Positions 1 to 6,763 of a stretch of 64,000 nucleotides of DNA are shown in pieces. Location: assembly GCA_031200235.1 (NCBI GenBank), contig CP133595.1, forward strand, positions 1,698,877 to 1,762,876, written 5' to 3'. This DNA is from Cuniculiplasma divulgatum (GTDB lineage Archaea > Thermoplasmatota > Thermoplasmata > Thermoplasmatales > Thermoplasmataceae). The first letter of the stretch is position 1. Every line of letters starts with the position of its first letter. The notes below the pieces were generated by a model. It did no database searches and was not told the DNA's origin. It saw only the letters and a list, made by a program, of their open reading frames with translations. The position numbers were made by a program, and so were the translations under genes.

Positions 1-723
1 TATGCAGTTATCCACTACCTGACACCTTTTGTAATCCTTCAGGCAATCCTGATCATATTCTTCCTGAAAGCGACATTCTCCATCAGGGGCATGAATGACC
101 ATGTGAGGCCCATAATTTCTGCCCTTGAATCAGGTGATATTGAATCTGCCAGGAAACATCTCTCAATGGTGGTGCGGAGAGATACCTCGGGAATGGAATC
201 TGGACTCATATGCTCAGCTGCAATTGAAACCGTCTCAGAAGGATTTGTTGACGGCGTGCTGTCGCCTCTATTCTACTTTTCAATTTTTGGGCTCGCAGGA
301 GCACTGTTCTTCAGGATAGCAAACACATTTGACTCAAATATTGCCTACAAGGATGCAAGAAATTTTTCCTTCGGGAAGTTCGCTGCAATTCTTGACACCA
401 TTTTGAACTACATTCCCGCCAGGCTAAGCGCACTTATCATATATTCAGTGGCATCGGCAATGCGAATCAAACCGGCATCCTATGATATGATGCCAGCAGC
501 CGCAGTACCCGACAGCACCAATGCAGGCTGGCCAATGGGTTCAATGTCAAACTGCCTTGGGGTAAGGCTGGAAAAGAAGGGCGAGTATGTGTTCAACCCT
601 GATTACAGGAATCCCGGCGTAGATGACGTGAAAAAGGCGCTGTCAATTTTCACTTTTGCCTCATATCTGTCGGTCCTGATTCTACTGCTGCCATTGATGA
701 TATTCATTTATACGGCTCTATGA
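1..723 (+). CDS. cbiB: CbiB/CobD adenosylcobinamide-phosphate synthase, 5' truncated by window edge
   Basis: The frame is open from base 1 and ends at 723, so the N-terminus lies outside the window. CbiB enzymes are integral membrane proteins that attach the aminopropanol arm to adenosylcobyric acid late in cobalamin synthesis. Seen here are the family's hydrophobic segments, the ETVSEGFVDGVLSPLFYF stretch and the later DSTNAGWPMGSMSNCLGVRLEKKGEY region that I associate with CbiB C-termini, followed by a final membrane helix. The CobT gene begins 10 nt downstream, so the two are probably cotranscribed. An internal ATG at 91 is not taken as the start because coding-like sequence continues upstream of it. 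Confidence 0.9.
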   Translation, partial: YAVIHYLTPFVILQAILIIFFLKATFSIRGMNDHVRPIISALESGDIESARKHLSMVVRRDTSGMESGLICSAAIETVSEGFVDGVLSPLFYFSIFGLAGALFFRIANTFDSNIAYKDARNFSFGKFAAILDTILNYIPARLSALIIYSVASAMRIKPASYDMMPAAAVPDSTNAGWPMGSMSNCLGVRLEKKGEYVFNPDYRNPGVDDVKKALSIFTFASYLSVLILLLPLMIFIYTAL

Positions 724-732
724 TTTCAGTAC

Positions 733-1728
733 ATGCAGACAAATCAGGAAGGGAAAATATTTCTTCTTCTGGCAGGCAGTACCTCGGTTTCAAAGATCCC
801 GGGAATAACGGCCGCAGGTGCTACTCCAGAACTCTCATTTTTGACCCCTGCTGTGGATGCAGAAATCCTCACCGAGGGCAGGCCTCTGAGCATGAATGAC
901 CCTCCCATGACACCAGATGGCATCCCAACGCCATCAATCATAACCCGGGCCTGCCTTAAAGTTGCATCTCTCTGGCCACTGGTAATAAATGCAGGCATGG
1001 CCCACAAGCCCGGATCGATATTCATGGAAACAGGGCTAGAACCTGCAGGGAATCCTGTAAACGGCGAAGCTCTGCCTCAACTGGACAGGGCTATCAAAAC
1101 GGGCATAGAAATTGGAAAATTCCTGTCCAGAACCTTCAGTGACCTGTACATAGCTGAATCTGTCCCGGGCGGCACCACCACTGCATATCTCGTTCTCAGG
1201 GCAATGGGCTACAGCGTTGAAACAAGCAGCAGCCTGAAGATGGGCTCTGACGACATCAAGGAAGACCTGTGGCACACCCTGACATCAGGGAAGGAGACCA
1301 GAAAATTGAGTCCACTTGATGCGGTCAGAAGATACGGTGATTATATGATGGCATTAGCGCTGGGGTTGAGCAGGGGAGCTTCAGGGAGCCGGCTCCACTA
1401 CTGCGGAGGCACGCAGATGGCCACTGTTTTCGAGCTCGACAGAACCATAAATAATCCCACTGCAGGCCGGGATGTTATTACAACCGGCTGGGTAATTGAT
1501 CATAAACCGGATACCATGAAGAAGCTTGTCAGGGAACAAAATCTTGTGAGAACCGATATTTCATTCCATGATTCTCCCTTTGAGGGGCTCCGTAAATACG
1601 ACGAAGGACACGTGAGGGAGGGAGCCGGCATGGGTGGATCATATTATCTGGCATCCTCTGTCAGTGGCCGAAAGGAAATAATGGAAGAGATCAACAGTGT
1701 CTACGGGGAACTTGCACAGGTCAGATAG
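733..1728 (+). CDS. cobT: Archaeal-type CobT, nicotinate-nucleotide phosphoribosyltransferase family
   Basis: A 331-residue soluble protein of the archaeal CobT family (UPF0284/TIGR00303 type). The family activates the lower-ligand base by transferring phosphoribose from nicotinate mononucleotide, feeding cobamide nucleotide-loop assembly. Visible marks are TPAVDAEILTEGRP near residue 40, SVPGGTTTAYLVLRAMGY in the middle, and GGTQMATV near residue 230. It lies 10 nt after cbiB on the same strand, which supports one cobalamin operon. The ATG at 733 is the first start after the upstream stop. The precise substrate in this organism (dimethylbenzimidazole or another base) cannot be told from sequence. 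Confidence 0.88.
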   Translation: MQTNQEGKIFLLLAGSTSVSKIPGITAAGATPELSFLTPAVDAEILTEGRPLSMNDPPMTPDGIPTPSIITRACLKVASLWPLVINAGMAHKPGSIFMETGLEPAGNPVNGEALPQLDRAIKTGIEIGKFLSRTFSDLYIAESVPGGTTTAYLVLRAMGYSVETSSSLKMGSDDIKEDLWHTLTSGKETRKLSPLDAVRRYGDYMMALALGLSRGASGSRLHYCGGTQMATVFELDRTINNPTAGRDVITTGWVIDHKPDTMKKLVREQNLVRTDISFHDSPFEGLRKYDEGHVREGAGMGGSYYLASSVSGRKEIMEEINSVYGELAQVR

Positions 1729-1802
1729 GATACGCGCATAGCCCTGTGACATTCTTCACGTCTTCAATACCATCAGGAAAGGCAATCATTTCCATGGAAA
1801 CA

Positions 1803-1811
1803 TTTTATAAT
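1803..1811 (+). promoter_or_regulatory. TATA-like promoter box of SRP RNA
   Basis: The AT-rich run TTTTATAAT lies about 20-28 nt before the inferred 5' end of the SRP RNA at 1831, the spacing expected of an archaeal TATA box. No other gene start lies close downstream. Confidence 0.55.
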
Positions 1812-1830
1812 TGATTACCAATTGCAATGA

Positions 1831-2132
1831 GCCGGACTTGGCCGGGAAGCCAGACACTTCCTGTTACCCGAAGCCTACATGCGGGGGCGACAGCCGGGAA
1901 AGGGCAACCAGACTTCTGGCAGGCCCTGTGGAATCAATGACGTTCTGTCCCTTCGGATCGAAGGTTCGGGAATTGCAGATCGAAGGAACTGCAGATCCCG
2001 ATTTACCAGGAGAACCCGTCAGGACCGGAAGGGAGCACCGGTATCCTGGACTCTTGATGCTGAAGGGGTGCGGGATCGAGAGGAAGCAGGGGGCACCTGT
2101 CAGGACATCTGGTCCGATCCCGGTGAGTCCGG
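1831..2132 (+). ncRNA. ffs: Archaeal signal recognition particle RNA (7S RNA)
   Basis: No convincing protein lies between CobT and the Rieske gene; instead there is a GC-rich structured RNA of about 302 nt. The diagnostic SRP54-binding helix 8 is present near 2017-2040: GTCAGG, then ACC, a GGAA tetraloop and GGGAGCA, matching the conserved GUCAGG..GGAAGG.AGCA core. The two ends pair: CCGGACT...CCGGG at 1832-1845 is complementary to CCCGGTGAGTCCGG at 2119-2132, as in archaeal SRP RNAs that close into a long rod. A T-run (2133-2138) follows as terminator and a TATA-like box precedes. The length fits archaeal 7S RNA (about 300 nt). Ends are accurate to a few nt. Confidence 0.9.
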
Positions 2133-2138
2133 TTTTTT
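2133..2138 (+). terminator. T-run terminator after SRP RNA
   Basis: Six T residues directly after the closing helix of the SRP RNA, followed by TGTTTTC. Archaeal RNA polymerase terminates in such U-runs. Confidence 0.55.
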
Positions 2139-2267
2139 GTTTTCAGGATATCTGGCTTCCTCATTCTTAATAAAGCTTCCGTATTGTCACGTAGTAGCAT
2201 TCCTGATATCTTATGGGTCAAAATTTTATATGATGAATCTGTTAGCTTTTTCTAAATGGGAGATAAA

Positions 2268-3098
2268 ATGAATGAAAAGGATGATACAGATTCAAATGGT
2301 GTTGATCAGACACGAAGAACATTCCTGAAGGGTGCCGCTGTATCCCTGGGTGCACTGCTTGTTGGTGGGGTATCGGTTGAAAGGTTTTTCGTTCCGAAAA
2401 GTCGAAATCAGCCAGTTACCAGCTCATATCCAAAGGCAATACTGGTTGATACCTCTGGAAACCCTGTGACTGTTTCCCAGATACCTTCTGCAACCACATC
2501 GTCCAGCAATTATCCAATTATGTCCTTCAATTATCCGCTGCAGGATGAACCCAACATCCTCATGCGGCTACACGGCATTAAGATTCCAGGGCCAGGGGTA
2601 ATATACACCGGCAGGGACAGCATCCTGGCTCTCAGTGGCATATGCCAGCATCTGGGATGCACCGTACCCCTGCTGGATTATCACCCACACGAATCGATTC
2701 CATTTGAAGCACAGCTCATCGGATACACATCTGCAAACTGGCCAACGTATGGTTTACTGTATTGCAAGTGCCATGGGAGCCAGTACGATCCCACAAAGGG
2801 GGCGGATAATTTATACAATGACGGCCCTGCTCCAAGTCCGGCAAACCATTCACTTCCGCAGGTTCTTCTGGAAACAGACTCAAACGGTTACATTTATGCT
2901 TCTGGTATGAACCCTGTAAACGCTGTGATCAGGGGGCATCTCTGGCAGCCCGATGGCGCAGTTCATGGTAAGCTGGTGGAATCGGAGAATCTCTCGGGGG
3001 GAACTGAACTTCTGTTCGATTCCAGGCTGAACATGTACAAGACAGTGGTTGTTTCCAGCAGCAACGGCCCATGGCCGGGAGCCTCTGATGTCGCCTGA
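2268..3098 (+). CDS. Rieske [2Fe-2S] protein with Tat-type leader
   Basis: Membrane-anchored Rieske protein of a bc1/b6f-like quinol-oxidising complex. Residues 16-17 (RR) in TRRTFLKG followed by a hydrophobic stretch (about 22-38) form a twin-arginine leader or anchor. The cluster motifs are CQHLGC (C126, H128, C131) and CKCHGS (C166, C168, H169), equivalent to the CTHLGC and CPCHGS boxes including the disulfide cysteines. About 37 residues separate H128 and C166, longer than in mitochondrial-type proteins and reminiscent of archaeal Rieske proteins. An ATG at 2256 is also in frame; 2268 is preferred because GGGAGAT lies just upstream. Cytochrome b overlaps its 3' end by 11 bp. Confidence 0.92.
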   Translation: MNEKDDTDSNGVDQTRRTFLKGAAVSLGALLVGGVSVERFFVPKSRNQPVTSSYPKAILVDTSGNPVTVSQIPSATTSSSNYPIMSFNYPLQDEPNILMRLHGIKIPGPGVIYTGRDSILALSGICQHLGCTVPLLDYHPHESIPFEAQLIGYTSANWPTYGLLYCKCHGSQYDPTKGADNLYNDGPAPSPANHSLPQVLLETDSNGYIYASGMNPVNAVIRGHLWQPDGAVHGKLVESENLSGGTELLFDSRLNMYKTVVVSSSNGPWPGASDVA

Positions 3099-4290
3099 CG
3101 AGGAGAATCAGTACGATGTCTCCGATCTGTGGAAAGAAGACAGAATGCCAGGTGGGGCCTATACCATATCATTGCGGCCCATATCCCGCAGGGAGCTCAG
3201 GATAGATTACTGGACAGGCGCTTTCCTTCTTGCAGCATTCGGGTATCTGGCATTTTCAGGAATAATGCTGTTCCTGTATTATCAGCAAAGTAATCCGTAC
3301 TCTTCCACCATAGCCATAATTGATGGTGTTCCCCTGGGACATATTATCCTGACCTCACATCTCTACATGGCCTACGCAATGGTAGCGCTGGTCTACGTTC
3401 ACATGTTCAGGAACTATTTCACCGGATCATATCGTGGAAAATGGCGCTGGCTCCAGTGGATAACCGGCGTCATTCTCTTCATTCTTGTAAATATCATTGC
3501 AATTCTTGGGTATCTTCTTCAGGAGACGTACATCGGCATAGCCGCAATGCATGTGATGGAGAACCTCATCGAACGGAGTGCCATTGGGAGGTTGCTGCCA
3601 GGCCTGGCCAACTGGCTGGTGGCAATGCTCATAGGAAATGGGACAACGGCATCGACCCTTGGGCATCTGCTTGCACTTCACGTTACTGCAGTTTCTGCAG
3701 TAATCGTGCTGCTCATACTGGTGCATTTCTTCCTGTTTGAAAAATCAGGGCCCCACGGCATAGGTGATGAAGAAGACGGCCAGAGCAGGAAGGGCAAGAA
3801 AGAATACATCCCATGGTTCCCCGCAAACCTTCTCTACACAATATTTGTCTCCGTGGTGTTCATTGGTATAGTCCTCATATTCTCTGCTCTATTCATGCAG
3901 GTTCTTCCGGCCAGGTACGGAGCACTGACATATGGCGACGTACCTTTTCCCGACTGGTACATAATGCCCGTGTACAAGCTGATGGATCTGGCAGGCTATG
4001 GACTCTCCACGGGAGGCGTTCCTCTGGTGACGTTCTTCTTTATCTTCCTGCTCATTGTCCCATTCATTGATCGCTACAAGGGATCGGGAGCGCTTGACAG
4101 GCCTATGATCACCGCTTTCGGTGTATTTTTCCTGATTGCCCTGCCAGTTATGGCCCTATGGGGATACACACAGCCCGGGCTCACACAGACAAGACTGCTC
4201 ACAATGGATATGTGGTGGGGCATCACCTTTGTGTCCATAGCCACAGTATATGCAATGAGGTTTGCCAAAAAGGACGCTGATGCGAAATGA
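3088..4290 (+). CDS. Cytochrome b of Rieske/cytochrome b complex
   Basis: A 400-residue polytopic membrane protein that passes electrons from quinol across the membrane. Two histidine pairs mark the two hemes: SHLYMAYAMVALVYVH and LALHVTAVSAVIVLLILVH, each pair 15 residues apart. A PDWY sequence, a variant of the PEWY Qo-site motif of the subunit IV half, lies in the C-terminal part, so the N- and C-terminal halves are fused as in cytochrome b rather than split as in b6f. The ATG at 3088 overlaps the Rieske stop. Three small membrane-protein genes follow with 4-11 bp overlaps, indicating one transcript. Confidence 0.92.
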   Translation: MSPDEENQYDVSDLWKEDRMPGGAYTISLRPISRRELRIDYWTGAFLLAAFGYLAFSGIMLFLYYQQSNPYSSTIAIIDGVPLGHIILTSHLYMAYAMVALVYVHMFRNYFTGSYRGKWRWLQWITGVILFILVNIIAILGYLLQETYIGIAAMHVMENLIERSAIGRLLPGLANWLVAMLIGNGTTASTLGHLLALHVTAVSAVIVLLILVHFFLFEKSGPHGIGDEEDGQSRKGKKEYIPWFPANLLYTIFVSVVFIGIVLIFSALFMQVLPARYGALTYGDVPFPDWYIMPVYKLMDLAGYGLSTGGVPLVTFFFIFLLIVPFIDRYKGSGALDRPMITAFGVFFLIALPVMALWGYTQPGLTQTRLLTMDMWWGITFVSIATVYAMRFAKKDADAK

Positions 4291-4490
4291 AATTATCATT
4301 AATTATTGGAATTTTGGTCGCCATCCAGGTTGCTATTGATCTGGCCATGTGGTATTTTGCCCTTTACGATGCTTATTCAGGGCAGGTTTACTGGGCCGTA
4401 CTTCTGGCGGTGAACTTAATACTGTTCGCCATGGTTATTCTGGTAATGCTCAGAAGCTACATAGGGGGAGGTGTCAGGAATGGACAGTAA
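4287..4490 (+). CDS. Small two-helix membrane protein in cytochrome b operon
   Basis: A 67-residue protein with two predicted membrane helices (about residues 5-27 and 35-57) and almost no soluble part. The ATG overlaps the cytochrome b stop (ATGA), so translation is probably coupled. I do not recognise the family. From its position it may be an accessory subunit or assembly factor of the Rieske/cytochrome b complex, but nothing in its own sequence (no heme or metal motif) proves this. Confidence 0.75.
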   Translation: MKLSLIIGILVAIQVAIDLAMWYFALYDAYSGQVYWAVLLAVNLILFAMVILVMLRSYIGGGVRNGQ

Positions 4491-4818
4491 GGCACTTGGG
4501 CTGTACTACGGATCAATGATTGTATACATGATTGGGGCCATCCCCCTCACTCTCTATGCCCTCATCGTCAGGCCAATCGCAAACATGTACCATGAACCCA
4601 TTTCCCAGATGGTCTCACCCATATTCGGAAATTATGGCGCCTATCTGCGTGACCTCTTCATCATATCACTGGTATTTGTGACGGTGTCGGTGGTTCTTTA
4701 CCTGATATCCGTTCAGAGAACCTCCTGGGGCAGGAAAGGTATTTCCCTTCCCACAATCATAACGCCGGTTGTCCTCTTCGCATTTGCTTACATTTTACTG
4801 GGGGTGGCAGGAATATGA
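4480..4818 (+). CDS. Small membrane protein in cytochrome b operon
   Basis: A 112-residue protein with about three hydrophobic segments (near residues 10-30, 60-82 and 93-112) and one longer loop. Start ATG 4480 is preferred over the in-frame GTG at 4471 because GGAGGTG lies about 7 nt upstream. It overlaps the previous gene by 11 bp and the next by 4 bp. No family recognised; likely an accessory part of the same respiratory complex, by context only. Confidence 0.72.
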   Translation: MDSKALGLYYGSMIVYMIGAIPLTLYALIVRPIANMYHEPISQMVSPIFGNYGAYLRDLFIISLVFVTVSVVLYLISVQRTSWGRKGISLPTIITPVVLFAFAYILLGVAGI

Positions 4819-5072
4819 ATTCTCCATATTCACGCGATGAAAGCCAGAAGGAATGGATAACTGACATAGTGAAGAGAAAGATGGCCATGGCCAAGCTTGT
4901 TGCAGGAATAGTGATACTTATAATTTCTGTGCCAGTATTCATTTTCTACAGTGTATTCCCCACGCTCAATTCCCAGGTTGGCCCGCACCAGATTGCCAGC
5001 TGGATAGCAGTCACACTTTCATTCATTGGCTTCGTCATTGTCATAATGGCAGCCGGAGAACTTGATATGTGA
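4815..5072 (+). CDS. Small membrane protein closing the cytochrome b operon
   Basis: An 85-residue protein with a charged N-terminus (residues 1-25) and two predicted helices (about 28-48 and 58-80). Its ATG overlaps the previous stop by 4 bp. No recognised domain. It is the fifth and last gene of the Rieske operon; the following gene has its own promoter region. Confidence 0.72.
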   Translation: MNSPYSRDESQKEWITDIVKRKMAMAKLVAGIVILIISVPVFIFYSVFPTLNSQVGPHQIASWIAVTLSFIGFVIVIMAAGELDM

Positions 5073-5113
5073 ACATCCCGGGGCAAATTTTTCTGCAATT
5101 ATTTTCCATGGAA

Positions 5114-5151
5114 ATCGGTATTCGATATCTATTTATATCGGTAATCGATAT
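5114..5151 (+). promoter_or_regulatory. Duplicated operator and promoter of PadR gene
   Basis: Two near-identical 15-bp copies, ATCGGTATTCGATAT (5114-5128) and ATCGGTAATCGATAT (5137-5151), lie 23 bp apart, flanking the TATA-like CTATTTATAT. Each contains the dyad (T/A)ATCG-N5-CGATA. They sit 16-53 nt before the PadR start codon. A dimeric regulator bound there would block the promoter, so autoregulation is the simple inference. Confidence 0.6.
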
Positions 5152-5166
5152 ACTGTTGGTGATAAA

Positions 5167-5649
5167 ATGCACGGAGAAATGCATAACAGAAGACACATGA
5201 TGGGCGAATACGAAGGACCCACCGGAATGAGAGGGCGCGGAATGTTCGGAGGTCTCAAAACCTTTGTACTCAATCTTGTATATGAGAAGCCCATGAAGGG
5301 CTCCGAGATCATGGACGAGATGGGAAAGAGGACAATGGGATGGTGGAAGCCCAGTCCTGGTTCCATATATCCCCTGCTTTCAAGAATGGAAGAGGATGGA
5401 TATATTGTCAGGAACCAGGATGGAAGATACCAGATTACAGAGCTGGGCAAGGATGAGGTGACAGTTAGAAGGGATGTCTGGAGGAACTTCTCTCCATTTG
5501 CAGCGCCTTCGTCTCAGGAAGATATGCTTCAGGAAATGGATGCATACACAACCTACTTTGAAGACCTTGGTCCGGAAATCGAACCGTACAGGGCCAGGCT
5601 CAGCAAAATCAACGAGAAACTGAGCAGAATACTGGAAAAAAAGCAGTAA
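5167..5649 (+). CDS. PadR-family transcriptional regulator
   Basis: A 160-residue PadR-family winged-helix protein: after a Met/His/Gly-rich N-terminus (residues 1-27), GGLKTFVLNLVYEKPMKGSEIMDEM and SPGSIYPLLSRMEEDGYIVRNQDGRYQITELGKDE are the helix-turn-helix and wing. The C-terminal part is helical and probably dimerises. PadR proteins are often ligand-responsive repressors controlling an adjacent gene or themselves. Start 5167 is chosen because GGTGAT lies upstream and the in-frame sequence further upstream contains the operator repeats. The His/Met-rich tail could bind metal, but that is speculation. Confidence 0.87.
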   Translation: MHGEMHNRRHMMGEYEGPTGMRGRGMFGGLKTFVLNLVYEKPMKGSEIMDEMGKRTMGWWKPSPGSIYPLLSRMEEDGYIVRNQDGRYQITELGKDEVTVRRDVWRNFSPFAAPSSQEDMLQEMDAYTTYFEDLGPEIEPYRARLSKINEKLSRILEKKQ

Positions 5650-5671
5650 ACAAATTTACGGGTTAAGAACC

Positions 5672-5685
5672 TTATTTTTATTTTT
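5672..5685 (+). terminator. T-rich terminator after PadR
   Basis: The run TTATTTTTATTTTT follows the PadR stop by 22 nt, the usual archaeal termination signal. The remaining 145 bases to the convergent gene show nothing further. Confidence 0.5.
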
Positions 5686-5830
5686 GAACATTTCTACTGA
5701 AAGAATCAAGTTTTCATTCCACCCATATGCCTCAAGCAGAGGGATGGGATGCGGCACTCCGCAACTGTCCTGATTCTGCCTGTGCTAAAGGTAGCTGAAT
5801 TCTCAAGGTCTGTCATGGGTGAATTGCATA

Positions 5831-6763
5831 TCATATTCGGCATATTCCATCCATTGTGTTGATTATGGATTCCTTGAAATCCTGTATTCCAGATTTTATC
5901 CGATAGTGGATTCCGGGATTCATGGCTGCGGTGATTATTCTCCCATCGTGCAAGAACTGCATAACTTGCGGGCCATATGGTTCCATAAGCATTGCACTGG
6001 AGTTCTCTGAAAGGTGCAGAAATTCATTGAACAGTCCTTCCCCCTCTCTGAGTTTATAATATGCGTGAGGGATTTTTGTGCCAATGGGTGCAGCTTCCAG
6101 CCAGAGTACCCCTTCATAGGCATTATTCTGGAGAATAGCTATGCAGTGTGCACCGCACTCATTCTTAATCTTGCCAAAGCTGGATGAATCCAAGATTTCG
6201 CCATCTGGAAGAACAATACGTTCTGAGGTACCGGATTGCCAGGAAAGCCTAGCTATCCTTTCGTCCTCGTACCACTGTCCATGATGGCCGGATGCAAAGA
6301 ACGATCGTTCATGGAACGGCATCTCATTCACGTGGCAAAAGGCTTCATCCAGAGCCACCATACTACCGGTGAATAGTTCCACGAATTCCTCATGATTCAT
6401 CGAATTGGATGATTCAGCCTCTATGGTTGTACCGTGATAATAAATCGATGCCGAGTCGCTGTTCCTGTAATTCTTTCCAGAATAGATCTGCATTGCCCCG
6501 GAGACTGAAAAGGAAACCTTTGAATAGGCGTCGGCGAAACTGCTCATGAGTGACTTGGGAAACCCCGTGAAGAACCAGTCCATAAAAAATTCCTTGATCC
6601 TGATTCTATGGTTTCCATAATCTATGAAATACCTCAGTGTGGGCCATTTTTCATCACGTATTCTAAGGCCGATGGAAGAAGCTCGAATGTTCTCAGGTAC
6701 TACGGGAATGAAGGGCATGGAATTCACCGGGATATCACCAAAGCTATCCAGTTCCAGTATCAT
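5831..6763 (-). CDS. Unrecognised 310-residue protein coupled to HerA-like ATPase
   Basis: I do not recognise this family. It is a soluble-looking mixed alpha/beta protein without signal peptide or membrane helices. Notable features are an aromatic-rich stretch (YFIDYGNHRIRIKEFFMDWFF) near residue 50, several His/Glu-rich segments (MNHEEFVELF; FHERSFFASGHHGQWYEDE) and an ECGAHC pair near 205. Its ATG overlaps the stop of the upstream HerA-like gene by 4 bp (minus strand), so the two are very probably translated together and may act together, as HerA-type ATPases commonly do with a nuclease or regulatory partner. A nuclease role is not shown by any motif I can see. Confidence 0.7.
   Translation of the reverse strand: MILELDSFGDIPVNSMPFIPVVPENIRASSIGLRIRDEKWPTLRYFIDYGNHRIRIKEFFMDWFFTGFPKSLMSSFADAYSKVSFSVSGAMQIYSGKNYRNSDSASIYYHGTTIEAESSNSMNHEEFVELFTGSMVALDEAFCHVNEMPFHERSFFASGHHGQWYEDERIARLSWQSGTSERIVLPDGEILDSSSFGKIKNECGAHCIAILQNNAYEGVLWLEAAPIGTKIPHAYYKLREGEGLFNEFLHLSENSSAMLMEPYGPQVMQFLHDGRIITAAMNPGIHYRIKSGIQDFKESIINTMDGICRI

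Noticed and set aside
1811-2271. Several overlapping reading frames of 70-130 codons
   Set aside because: They run through the SRP RNA and have no domain or consistent start signal; the RNA explains the sequence.
5062-5166. Longer N-terminus for the PadR gene
   Set aside because: The extension would translate the promoter and duplicated operator; the internal ATG at 5167 has a ribosome site.
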